64,000 nt of DNA from Desulfosporosinus metallidurans (GTDB taxonomy: Bacteria > Bacillota > Desulfitobacteriia > Desulfitobacteriales > Desulfitobacteriaceae): the NCBI RefSeq assembly GCF_001936615.1, contig NZ_MLBF01000002.1, positions 62,001 through 126,000 on the forward strand, written 5' to 3'. The notes beneath the pieces are model-generated. The model was not told the DNA's origin. It was given only the letters and a program-made list of their open reading frames with translations, and searched no databases. The position numbers and the translations under genes were made by a program. Positions 45,001-52,308 of this stretch are shown one piece after another; position 1 is the stretch's first letter; every line of letters starts with the position of its first letter.

Positions 45001-45774
45001 CTAACAAACAGGCCAAACCATCTGTGCCAGAAAATCTTGTATAGCCCTATTGACTCGTTCTGGCTGTTCCAGCATCGACATATGACCTGCATCCGGAATG
45101 AGAACAAGAGTTGACTTGCTTAATTCTTTGGTAAGGTATTCCGAATATTTCACTGGAGTCATTTGGTCATCTTGCCCGCAAATGACTAAAGCAGGAAGAT
45201 TAATATTCTTTATACGATCCATAAGATTGAAGTCATCACAAGCTCTAAAATCTGCTAAGTAAACCTCAGTTGGAACAGATTTCATCTCTTCGCTAGCCTG
45301 TTCTAGAACCATGCGGGGAACATTTATGGAATAGCTGTATTTGACATTTCTCAGAGGGTGTTCGCCCTTTGACAATACCTCAAGCGTTTCCGGGCTTACC
45401 CTCAGCCTCGCTCCGCTGTCGACAATGATCAGCCCTGCTAGCGCAGCCGGATAGGCCAAAGCCAACTCCATAGCAATTGCACCGCCCATGGAATGCCCAG
45501 CGAGGACAAACGATCCTAGATTTAAAGCTTGTACAAACGACCATACAAACTCTCGATAAGTTATTATGGTATCAGCTGCGAGCCCTTCTGAGCGACCATG
45601 CCCGGGTAGGTCCAGAGCTATGCGGTTGTAGCCCTCAATTCCTGACAACTGGTGAACCCAATTTTTACCCGTCCCGCCAGCTCCGTGTACAAATAATATT
45701 GTCGGATGATCAGCCCGAAAATCGCCATTTTGGTGATAATACGCGTTCCTTCCCTGGATAGTTATAAACGGCAC
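45001..45774 (-). CDS. alpha/beta hydrolase
   Basis: The 257 residues carry the oxyanion-hole HGAGGTGKNW, the nucleophile elbow LAGHSMGGA with Ser, an acid in ICGQDDQMTP and the terminal His in DAGHMSMLEQP. The cap is small. The substrate is unknown; esterase or lactonase activity is typical. The start is GTG, preceded by AAGGAGACAAAA. It leads a three-gene run with the hypothetical and DUF2786 genes. Confidence 0.92.
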   Translation of the reverse strand: MPFITIQGRNAYYHQNGDFRADHPTILFVHGAGGTGKNWVHQLSGIEGYNRIALDLPGHGRSEGLAADTIITYREFVWSFVQALNLGSFVLAGHSMGGAIAMELALAYPAALAGLIIVDSGARLRVSPETLEVLSKGEHPLRNVKYSYSINVPRMVLEQASEEMKSVPTEVYLADFRACDDFNLMDRIKNINLPALVICGQDDQMTPVKYSEYLTKELSKSTLVLIPDAGHMSMLEQPERVNRAIQDFLAQMVWPVC

Positions 45775-45809
45775 TTTTGTCTCCTTCTTTCTAGAAATAG
45801 TCTGAAACT

Positions 45810-45850
45810 AGTTATTATTAGTTAAGCATTACAAAAGATCAAAGTCAACT
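45810..45850 (-). promoter_or_regulatory. candidate promoter of the hydrolase run
   Basis: On the minus strand TTGACT (near 45849-45844), a 17-base spacer and TTAACT lie about 50 bases before the GTG at 45774. The -10 is imperfect. Confidence 0.4.
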
Positions 45851-45856
45851 CTTTAG

Positions 45857-45905
45857 AACAGCAGGGTGTGACCGGAAAGATCGACCCTGCTGTTACTTTT
45901 TTTAC
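45857..45905 (+). terminator. plus-strand terminator with no gene before it
   Basis: AACAGCAGGGT (45857-45867) pairs with ACCCTGCTGTT (45884-45894). ACTTTTTTTAC follows on the plus strand only. No plus-strand gene lies upstream in the preceding 3.5 kb; the neighbouring gene (45001-45774) runs the other way. Confidence 0.7.
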
Positions 45906-46049
45906 TTCCAACTGTTAATTGATGAAGATTTGCAAAAGGGCAATCGCACCTCGTTTTGACCCAAGCACTTTAAGCATTAGATCAGAAAATCCGGGAATCC
46001 TAAGTCAAACAGAAACACAAAGATATTCTAACGGAAGGAGATTAGCTAA

Positions 46050-46178
46050 ATGAGCAATAAGAAAACTGACAAGTCGAGAACACATGCGGCCAATATCGAT
46101 GACAACCGGCCAAACTCAGATAACGATAAGAAAGAGTTTCCAACGAATGCTACAAATAATTCTAAAGGCCGGGTTTAA
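46050..46178 (+). CDS. 42-residue hydrophilic mini-protein
   Basis: ATG at 46050 follows ACGGAAGGAG; the frame ends in TAA at 46176-46178 inside a terminator stem. The product, beginning MSNKKTDKSRTHAANIDDNR, is rich in Asn, Asp and Lys with no hydrophobic core, resembling minor acid-soluble spore proteins in composition. I do not recognise the exact family. The ribosome-binding site and terminator make it credible. Confidence 0.65.
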   Translation: MSNKKTDKSRTHAANIDDNRPNSDNDKKEFPTNATNNSKGRV

Positions 46179-46195
46179 AAACCCAGCCTTTTTCT
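46164..46195 (+). terminator. terminator overlapping the mini-gene stop
   Basis: AAAGGC-C-GGGTTT (46164-46176) pairs with AAACCC-A-GCCTTT (46179-46191) around the stop codon. A T-run follows. Confidence 0.85.
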
Positions 46196-46252
46196 TCGAA
46201 TTACTTTCGTTAAGTGCGTAACCTTACATAACTATATTAAATTTTAACTTAG

Positions 46253-47476
46253 TTATGATTTAGCGTACATTTCGATAATTTCAAGAATAACTTCTACAGC
46301 CTTTTCCATGGCGAACGTGGGAATAAATTCATATTTACCGTGAAAATTATGTCCTCCCGTAAAGATATTCGGGGTAGGTAAGCCCATATAGGAGAGCCTT
46401 GCTCCATCAGTTCCTCCTCGGATCGGGCGGATGTCTGGAGCGACTCCCACCGCCTCCATCGCTTTTGCAGCGGTAGCAACAATGTGTTTAACGGGCTCAA
46501 TTTTCTCCTTCATATTGAAATATTGATTCTTAATCTCAATAGTAAATGTTCCTTGTCCATATTTTTCATTGAGTTTATCTACACCCTGCCGCATCACTTC
46601 TTTTCTATTTTCAAAGGAAATTAAGTCAAAATCCCTTATGATATAATGCAATTCGGCTTCTTCGACTTCCCCCTGACTATTGGTCAGATGATAGAATCCT
46701 TCATACCCTTCCGTCTCGGCTGGTGTCTCTGTTTTTGGAATCTGATCAATATATTCCTGAGCAAGCAAGATAGCATTGATCATCTTCCCTTTTGCGGAAC
46801 CTGGATGGATATTTCTCCCCTGTACTCTTACTTTTGCCCCTGCGGCATTAAAATTTTCATATTCCAATTCTCCAATTGGCCCACCATCGACTGTATATGC
46901 AAATTCCGCTCCGAATCTTTCAATACTAAAGTGATCTGTCCCTCTACCCACTTCTTCATTCGGCGTAAATGCAAGGCAGATTTTACCGTGCGGGATCTCC
47001 TGGTGATTTTTCAGATAGTCCATTGCTGTCATAATCTCAGCAATTCCAGCTTTATCGTCTGCCCCCAGCAATGTCGTTCCATCTGTTGTGATCAGAGTTT
47101 TTCCTCTATAAGTCTTAAGCTCCGGAAAATCCTTCGGAGATAGTAGAATATTCTTTTCTTTATGAAGTAAAATATCACCCCCGTCATAATCTTCAATGAT
47201 TTGAGGATTCACTCCATTACCACTCATATCAGGACTCGTATCCAGATGCGCGATAAAACCAAGGGTAGGTATCAACTTATCCGTATTTGCGGGTAAATAT
47301 GCCATCACGTACCCATTATCATCCAGAAAAACATCTTCCAAATCCATAGTTCTTAATTCCTGAACGAGGATTTGAGCTAACTCTTTCTGCCCTAGAGTCG
47401 TTGAAACGGTATCATCTTCATTAGATTGTGTATCAAATTTAACATACCTCAAAAACCGATTGGTAACATTTTCCAT
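46253..47476 (-). CDS. pepT: peptidase T (tripeptide aminopeptidase)
   Basis: A zinc tripeptidase of the M20 family, 407 residues. Metal ligands lie in AHLDTSPDMSG, GADDKAGIAE and TPNEEVGRGTDHF. The dimerisation insert and a final TGGHNFHGKYEF complete the family pattern. TATGGGAGGATTTTTAG precedes the ATG. It appears monocistronic. Confidence 0.95.
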   Translation of the reverse strand: MENVTNRFLRYVKFDTQSNEDDTVSTTLGQKELAQILVQELRTMDLEDVFLDDNGYVMAYLPANTDKLIPTLGFIAHLDTSPDMSGNGVNPQIIEDYDGGDILLHKEKNILLSPKDFPELKTYRGKTLITTDGTTLLGADDKAGIAEIMTAMDYLKNHQEIPHGKICLAFTPNEEVGRGTDHFSIERFGAEFAYTVDGGPIGELEYENFNAAGAKVRVQGRNIHPGSAKGKMINAILLAQEYIDQIPKTETPAETEGYEGFYHLTNSQGEVEEAELHYIIRDFDLISFENRKEVMRQGVDKLNEKYGQGTFTIEIKNQYFNMKEKIEPVKHIVATAAKAMEAVGVAPDIRPIRGGTDGARLSYMGLPTPNIFTGGHNFHGKYEFIPTFAMEKAVEVILEIIEMYAKS

Positions 47477-47651
47477 CTAAAAATCCTCCCATATCTCTGC
47501 TTTCATACATTTATGTGATCCAATACTTAGAACTACATCTTTTACTACTTTCATCCTGCAGCTTTTTATATACTAGTTCAAATATTGAGCCAAAGTGTCT
47601 TGCTTAATCCAATCAATCGTATGCTCAGTCACAATTATTTCAATTAAGATT

Positions 47652-47685
47652 GAGCCTCAAGCACTAGAACTTGAGGCTCTTTTTT
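47652..47685 (+). terminator. plus-strand terminator-like hairpin
   Basis: GAGCCTCAAG (47652-47661) pairs perfectly with CTTGAGGCTC (47670-47679). Six T follow on the plus strand. No plus-strand gene precedes it. It may also weakly end the minus-strand mini-gene that stops at 47696. Confidence 0.7.
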
Positions 47686-47695
47686 CCTTTGAGCC

Positions 47696-47821
47696 TTAGA
47701 CCTCATTCTCTGAGGCTTCTTTGGCCTTTTTCTGTTCCTGTTTAAATTCTGCGCTTCTAGAATCATACTTTGCACTGGTACGACCTTTTGTTCTTTTTTG
47801 AATCTCTCCTGATTTTTTCAT
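47696..47821 (-). CDS. 41-residue basic mini-protein
   Basis: The ATG at 47821 follows GGAGGTAAGT, and the frame ends in TAA. The product begins MKKSGEIQKRTKGRTSAKYD and continues with alternating Lys, Glu, Ser and Ala. It is very hydrophilic and disordered in character, with the look of minor spore-core proteins. I do not recognise a named family. Support comes from the strong Shine-Dalgarno site. Confidence 0.65.
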   Translation of the reverse strand: MKKSGEIQKRTKGRTSAKYDSRSAEFKQEQKKAKEASENEV

Positions 47822-47982
47822 ACTTACCTCCATGTATCCCAATTATAAGATTCCTAAGTTTAGTATGGTTCAGTAGCCTAAATATCATGTAGCTAAAAAC
47901 TTCAGTCACATTTCCATAAAAATTATATATCATGAATGAAGAGAAATTTAGCTTTTAAATGTTGCCGGAAAGAGGTGATTAT

Positions 47983-49299
47983 ATGAATTATAAATTGTCG
48001 CGGTCCAATTTTAGACATCTAGTTGTTGGGGCTGACACTAAGATTCCTCTCTTCAACAGTCAATTTGTCACAGCTATCAACTTCGACAACGCGGCCTCGA
48101 CCCCTCCCTTTGTTTCAGTTATGGAGGAAATAAATAAATTCTCAACCATGTATTCTTCCATTCATCGTGGCACGGGCTATAAATCAAAGGTTTCTTCCCA
48201 GCTCTTTGAAGAAGCAAGGTCAATCATCCTAAACTTTGTCAATGCTGATCCCCTCCGTGATACAGTAATTTTCGTGAAAAATACTACAGAGGCGATTAAC
48301 AAATTATCCTACCGTCTTTGGGAAGGAAATAAGAAAAGTGTTATCCTATCAACCTGGATGGAACACCATTCGAACGATCTCCCTTGGAGAAATAAGTTTC
48401 AAGTTGACTATATTCAGACAGACTCTTTCGGAAAATTAAGCCTTGGGGATCTGGAGAATAAATTAACAAAACATAAGGGCAATGTAAAACTTGTAACGGT
48501 TACCGGAGCCTCCAATGTTACAGGATATGTAAACCCGATACATAAAATTGCCGAATTGGCCCACCGTTATCAGGCGAAAATACTTGTAGATGGTGCTCAA
48601 CTAGTCCCTCACAATGCCGTCAATATGAAACCCAAGAATCCACTTCACCATATTGATTATCTTGCCTTTTCAGCTCATAAAATGTACGCTCCTTTTGGGA
48701 TTGGGGTACTCATCGCTCCCCAAGAAACGTTCAATAAAGGTATCTCGGAATTCGTAGGCGGAGGTACTGCAGAAATCGTGACCCATGATTGGGTAGTGTG
48801 GGATAACCCGCCACACAAGGAAGAAGCAGGTAGTCCAAACGTCATGGGAGTTGTTGCTCTCGTTGCAGCGATCAAAACCTTAACAGCCGTGGGTATGAGA
48901 ACTATTGATCACTATGAAAATGAGCTTACAAACTATGCCAACTTGAAACTTAGGTCAATTCCCGGCATCACACTTTACGCTCAAACCGCCCCAGGTGAAC
49001 CCAGAATTGGGGTTATCCCGTTTAATATTAAGGGAATTGCGCATGAACAAGTTGCTACTATTCTATCCAATGAAGCGGGTATTGCAGTCCGCACTGGTTG
49101 TTTTTGTACCCAGCCCTATATCCAAAAGCTTTTATCTATTTCCCCGCAACAAATGGAATTTTACAGAAGAAGTGGGAATGCTGCACGTCCAGGTATTGTT
49201 CGACTGAGCTTCGGATTATACAACGATTTTAGTGAAATCAATACTTTATGCCAAATACTAGAAAAGATCAGTAAGCACCCAACAACTTACATTTATTAA
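47983..49299 (+). CDS. aminotransferase class V, cysteine-desulfurase-like
   Basis: A PLP enzyme of 438 residues with the fold of NifS/SufS/CsdA. The PLP Lys lies in DYLAFSAHKMYAPFG, and the C-terminal loop Cys in GIAVRTGCFCTQPY is where cysteine desulfurases form the persulfide. GAAAGAGGTGATTAT precedes the ATG at 47983; the ATG at 47959 lacks a site. Identity as a true desulfurase is likely but not certain. A DsrE-like gene follows by 65 bases. Confidence 0.85.
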   Translation: MNYKLSRSNFRHLVVGADTKIPLFNSQFVTAINFDNAASTPPFVSVMEEINKFSTMYSSIHRGTGYKSKVSSQLFEEARSIILNFVNADPLRDTVIFVKNTTEAINKLSYRLWEGNKKSVILSTWMEHHSNDLPWRNKFQVDYIQTDSFGKLSLGDLENKLTKHKGNVKLVTVTGASNVTGYVNPIHKIAELAHRYQAKILVDGAQLVPHNAVNMKPKNPLHHIDYLAFSAHKMYAPFGIGVLIAPQETFNKGISEFVGGGTAEIVTHDWVVWDNPPHKEEAGSPNVMGVVALVAAIKTLTAVGMRTIDHYENELTNYANLKLRSIPGITLYAQTAPGEPRIGVIPFNIKGIAHEQVATILSNEAGIAVRTGCFCTQPYIQKLLSISPQQMEFYRRSGNAARPGIVRLSFGLYNDFSEINTLCQILEKISKHPTTYIY

Positions 49300-49364
49300 A
49301 TGTTATATAATTTCTATTTATACTCATAATAGATTTTGTAGAACGAAATAAAGGGGTGCGCAAA

Positions 49365-49841
49365 GTGAGTAAGAAAATGAACATACTTATGTTTAGCGGA
49401 GATTTTGATAAAGCTTTAGCCGCATTGGTACTTGCCAACTCTGCTAGAGAGCTGGAAGTCGAAGTAACCATGTTCTTCGCATTTTGGGGTCTCTTTTTAG
49501 TCCGTGATCCTGAAAAAGTAACGTCAGACGATAAAACGGCTTACGAAAAAATGTTCGGCATGATGACTCCAAAAGGACCTGAAGAATTGCCTCTTTCACG
49601 AATGAACATGGCAGGTTTGGGCAAGCAAATGCTTCTTGACATGATGGAAGATGACAAAACCCCTTCTCTAACGGACTTTCTAAATGGAGCAAGGAAAAAA
49701 GGGGTAAAATTTTATGGGTGTAAATTATCCGTCGATGTTATGGGCTTTAAAGAAGACGAACTGATTCCTGAAGTCAAAATCATTACGGCGAAAGAGTATT
49801 TAGGGGATGCTCTGGCCTCAGACATGCAACTTTTCATATAG
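49365..49841 (+). CDS. DsrE/DsrF/DrsH-like family protein
   Basis: The 158 residues carry the DsrE-like fold beginning MNILMFSGDFDKALAALVLA and the late FYGCKLSVDVMGFKEDEL, with the conserved Cys of persulfide-carrying members. Such proteins relay sulfane sulfur. The GTG at 49365, eight bases after AAGGGG, is preferred over the GTG at 49356, which abuts it. It lies downstream of a cysteine-desulfurase-like gene, suggesting donor and carrier. Confidence 0.87.
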   Translation: MSKKMNILMFSGDFDKALAALVLANSARELEVEVTMFFAFWGLFLVRDPEKVTSDDKTAYEKMFGMMTPKGPEELPLSRMNMAGLGKQMLLDMMEDDKTPSLTDFLNGARKKGVKFYGCKLSVDVMGFKEDELIPEVKIITAKEYLGDALASDMQLFI

Positions 49842-49856
49842 TACTTCTAGTTACTT

Positions 49857-50486
49857 CTACTTCGTGCTTATTCCCAGAGCTTCCTTGGCAAGCCGGTCCA
49901 CGTAATCGTTAAATTGATCTCCACTGTGGCCGGCTACCTTCTTAAATTCGTACAGTCCCTGATGCTCTCGCATAAATGTAACATAAGCCTGTGTTAACTT
50001 ATTTTTTGCTTGCCAATCCCCGCTGACCCATAGGGAAATGCCGGAATAGTCATGATAAATACGGATGCGCACATCCAAGGTTTTGGCTCTTTCCACGGCA
50101 TGTTGTACCGCCGCAATTTCGCCGGCCACATTTCTCATTTTTGCCGCTTCAAGGTCTTCCCCGACTCCATTACTTTCAAAAACGACCTGACCATCTTTGA
50201 TAAAGGCATAGCCATAGGAATACTTGCCATTTTGATAGCTGCCATCGGTATAGACATCGAAATCTACATTTAGAGATTCAGCTAGTTCATCGGCCTTGTA
50301 ATTTCCGTTAAAATCTTCAGGAACTCTTTCCTTACTATTTTGCCACTCCAATGCTTCAATTTTTGTTTCAAATCCTTTAAAAACAGCTCCTTTATAGCCC
50401 TTGACTGATGCTTGACATTCCGGCCAATTATTGAAAATCCCTACCTTAGCTCCCGCTTTAACGACGTAGTATTTTTTTTTACCCAA
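49857..50486 (-). CDS. ribonuclease H with N-terminal viroplasmin domain
   Basis: The 209 residues begin with a caulimovirus viroplasmin-like RNA/DNA-binding domain (YYVVKAGAKVGIFNNWPEC). A type 1 RNase H follows with acidic residues in VYTDGSYQNGKYSYGYA, EIAAVQHAVE and IYHDYSG, and a terminal DYVDRLAKEA. It degrades RNA of RNA-DNA hybrids. The start is TTG, preceded by AGGGGGGACAGCT. It converges on the DsrE-like gene with 15 bases between. Confidence 0.93.
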   Translation of the reverse strand: MGKKKYYVVKAGAKVGIFNNWPECQASVKGYKGAVFKGFETKIEALEWQNSKERVPEDFNGNYKADELAESLNVDFDVYTDGSYQNGKYSYGYAFIKDGQVVFESNGVGEDLEAAKMRNVAGEIAAVQHAVERAKTLDVRIRIYHDYSGISLWVSGDWQAKNKLTQAYVTFMREHQGLYEFKKVAGHSGDQFNDYVDRLAKEALGISTK

Positions 50487-50745
50487 AGCTGTCCCCCCTG
50501 AAAATTCTTCATCTGAATCCTAATTATAATCGTTTTCAACGAAATATTAAATATGTAGTATCTAGTCTAAGGTTTTTGCAATAGATTAGATTAATAAATT
50601 GCACAAGTATACAGAATTATCTAAATATTTTATTGAGATAGGCAGGATAATCCAAACCCTTGTTGAAATCCTAAATATAGTATGAACGTGTACGCAACTG
50701 CCTGAAATACCTGTTGGAAACAAACTAAATAAAGGGGGAGTATCT

Positions 50746-51408
50746 ATGGAGATTTATCGGGTAAAGGTTGGCGCAGAAGGGGAAATCGTTTTACCCTTGG
50801 AACTGCGTAAGCTCTTCGGACTAGTTGCGGAGGATACGTTAGATTTATGTGTTGATTCCGAAGGTAAAGTATTTGTCCATACCGCCGAGCGTTCAGTCCG
50901 ACCTCTTTCAGATTTCTTTGAGGATTTGATTATCAGTGATTTGCTTGCTAATGGTTGTAACGGTGATTGCTTAAAAGCTAAACTTTTAGAGTGCAAATTA
51001 AAACTAAGTACCATACTCGATCGTTTGTCAGAGGAAGCCTATAGGGCACATAAAAACGGTCAATCTATCAAATGGTGGGAATCTCAGGCCTTAGAAACCC
51101 TGGGCATTGAGCAGGTCGCCAAAGGGAACTATGACGTTATGCTAACTACACGAAGTATCCATGATTTAGTTGTCCTACGGGAAGAAGTGCTTAGGGAAGT
51201 TCCAGTAGTTTTTGAGGCTTTAGAACAAGACCCCTTAGCTTTTAAACGACTTAGAGGACCATACTACGAAACCTACAGGGTTTCATTCCATTGTGGATCA
51301 AAAGAATATCGGGTAATTTACACCGTCTTTTCTCAACTAAAGCTTTTAGCCATTTTAACTGTTGGAGAGCGCGAGGTAATATACGACATGCTTAACGGAA
51401 TAGCATAA
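50746..51408 (+). CDS. single-chain AbrB-like / RelE-like fusion protein
   Basis: The 220 residues join two toxin-antitoxin-type domains. Residues 1-46 form an AbrB/MazE/SpoVT swapped-hairpin DNA-binding unit (VKVGAEGEIVLPLELRKLFG then FVHT). Residues 129-214 have the RelE/ParE layout: NYDVMLTTRSIHDLVVL, DPLAFKRLRGPYYETYRVSF, then YRVIYTVF and a final VGEREVIYD, where the usual GHR is GER. The linker (about 50-128) is largely helical with a CxxxC. AAAGGGGGAGTATCT precedes the ATG. It is alone with its own terminator, and no separate antitoxin gene lies beside it. Confidence 0.8.
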   Translation: MEIYRVKVGAEGEIVLPLELRKLFGLVAEDTLDLCVDSEGKVFVHTAERSVRPLSDFFEDLIISDLLANGCNGDCLKAKLLECKLKLSTILDRLSEEAYRAHKNGQSIKWWESQALETLGIEQVAKGNYDVMLTTRSIHDLVVLREEVLREVPVVFEALEQDPLAFKRLRGPYYETYRVSFHCGSKEYRVIYTVFSQLKLLAILTVGEREVIYDMLNGIA

Positions 51409-51420
51409 CCATAGTATTTT

Positions 51421-51459
51421 AAACAGCCAGTACCTTACTGATAAGGATACTGGCTGTTT
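51421..51459 (+). terminator. terminator of the AbrB-RelE fusion gene
   Basis: AAACAGCCAGTA plus CCTTA (51421-51437) pairs with TAAGG and TACTGGCTGTTT (51442-51459) with one bulged base. The T-run is short. Confidence 0.7.
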
Positions 51460-51521
51460 GCAGTTCTCAGACTCCCATGGCCTTGTTAGTACCACTACTA
51501 ACGAATAGGAAGGGGCATTGA

Positions 51522-52244
51522 TTACCTAGGTATACGCTTCGCCTCTAAAACAGTGGCCGGAGAGTCTTTAGTCCATGGATCTTTGTCAAAGTTTCCCCAC
51601 AGTCCGCTGATCTCCCAACCGGTATCTAATAAGGCTCCTTTTAAGGTATTGCACTTTAATGGGAAAAGGAGATTGACCCCAGATACAACCTCATTTGTGT
51701 CTGGGAACTCAATTTTCATGGAAAAATCGATTCTCCCATCCGCTCTATACGTATAGAATCGGTAAAATATTAAATTTGAAGTCTTGATAATGGGGAGTTC
51801 CTTAACTTGTTGTGCTAATATCCTGTCATAGTTCACGGTTTGTATTAAGAGGTGGCTACCCTTATCCCTGAATTGAGTCAAAGCCTGTTTCAGCTCACAT
51901 TCCCCAAACACATGAGCTAACGTGTTTCCTAAGCAAACTATTCCGTTAAACTGTTCCTTAATACCGCTGAGGTCCTGCATATCTGCTACAGAAAACAATG
52001 CGGTGCTTTTCTCTTCCATTGCTTTTCTTTTGGAAATCTCAACCATCTCTTCACTCAGATCTACACCGAGGACATTTACACCGTTTTGACTTAACTCCAA
52101 TGCAAACGTCCCCGTGCCACAACCGATATCCAGTACTGATGACAGCGATTCACGTTTCAAATAGTCATGCAGGAATGCTTTTTGTGCCCCCTTTAACGGG
52201 AAAATTTCATCGTAGTATTCGGATAAAGTCTGATAAAAATCCAT
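51522..52244 (-). CDS. class I SAM-dependent methyltransferase
   Basis: The 240-residue protein has SAM motif I VLDIGCGTGTFALEL, the acidic loop LGVDLSEEMV, motif II GIVCLGNTLAHV and a C-terminal beta-sheet extension. The substrate is unknown. A GGAGGACTAGAA site lies before the ATG at 52244; the longer frame to 52271 has none. It is 64 bases downstream of the giant glucan synthase gene's end, on the same strand. Confidence 0.88.
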   Translation of the reverse strand: MDFYQTLSEYYDEIFPLKGAQKAFLHDYLKRESLSSVLDIGCGTGTFALELSQNGVNVLGVDLSEEMVEISKRKAMEEKSTALFSVADMQDLSGIKEQFNGIVCLGNTLAHVFGECELKQALTQFRDKGSHLLIQTVNYDRILAQQVKELPIIKTSNLIFYRFYTYRADGRIDFSMKIEFPDTNEVVSGVNLLFPLKCNTLKGALLDTGWEISGLWGNFDKDPWTKDSPATVLEAKRIPR

Positions 52245-52308
52245 TTCTAGTCCTCCTCTCCGTATTTCCAAGACAAACCCAAGCAGGGATTTTGTGAGGT
52301 AGGAACCT

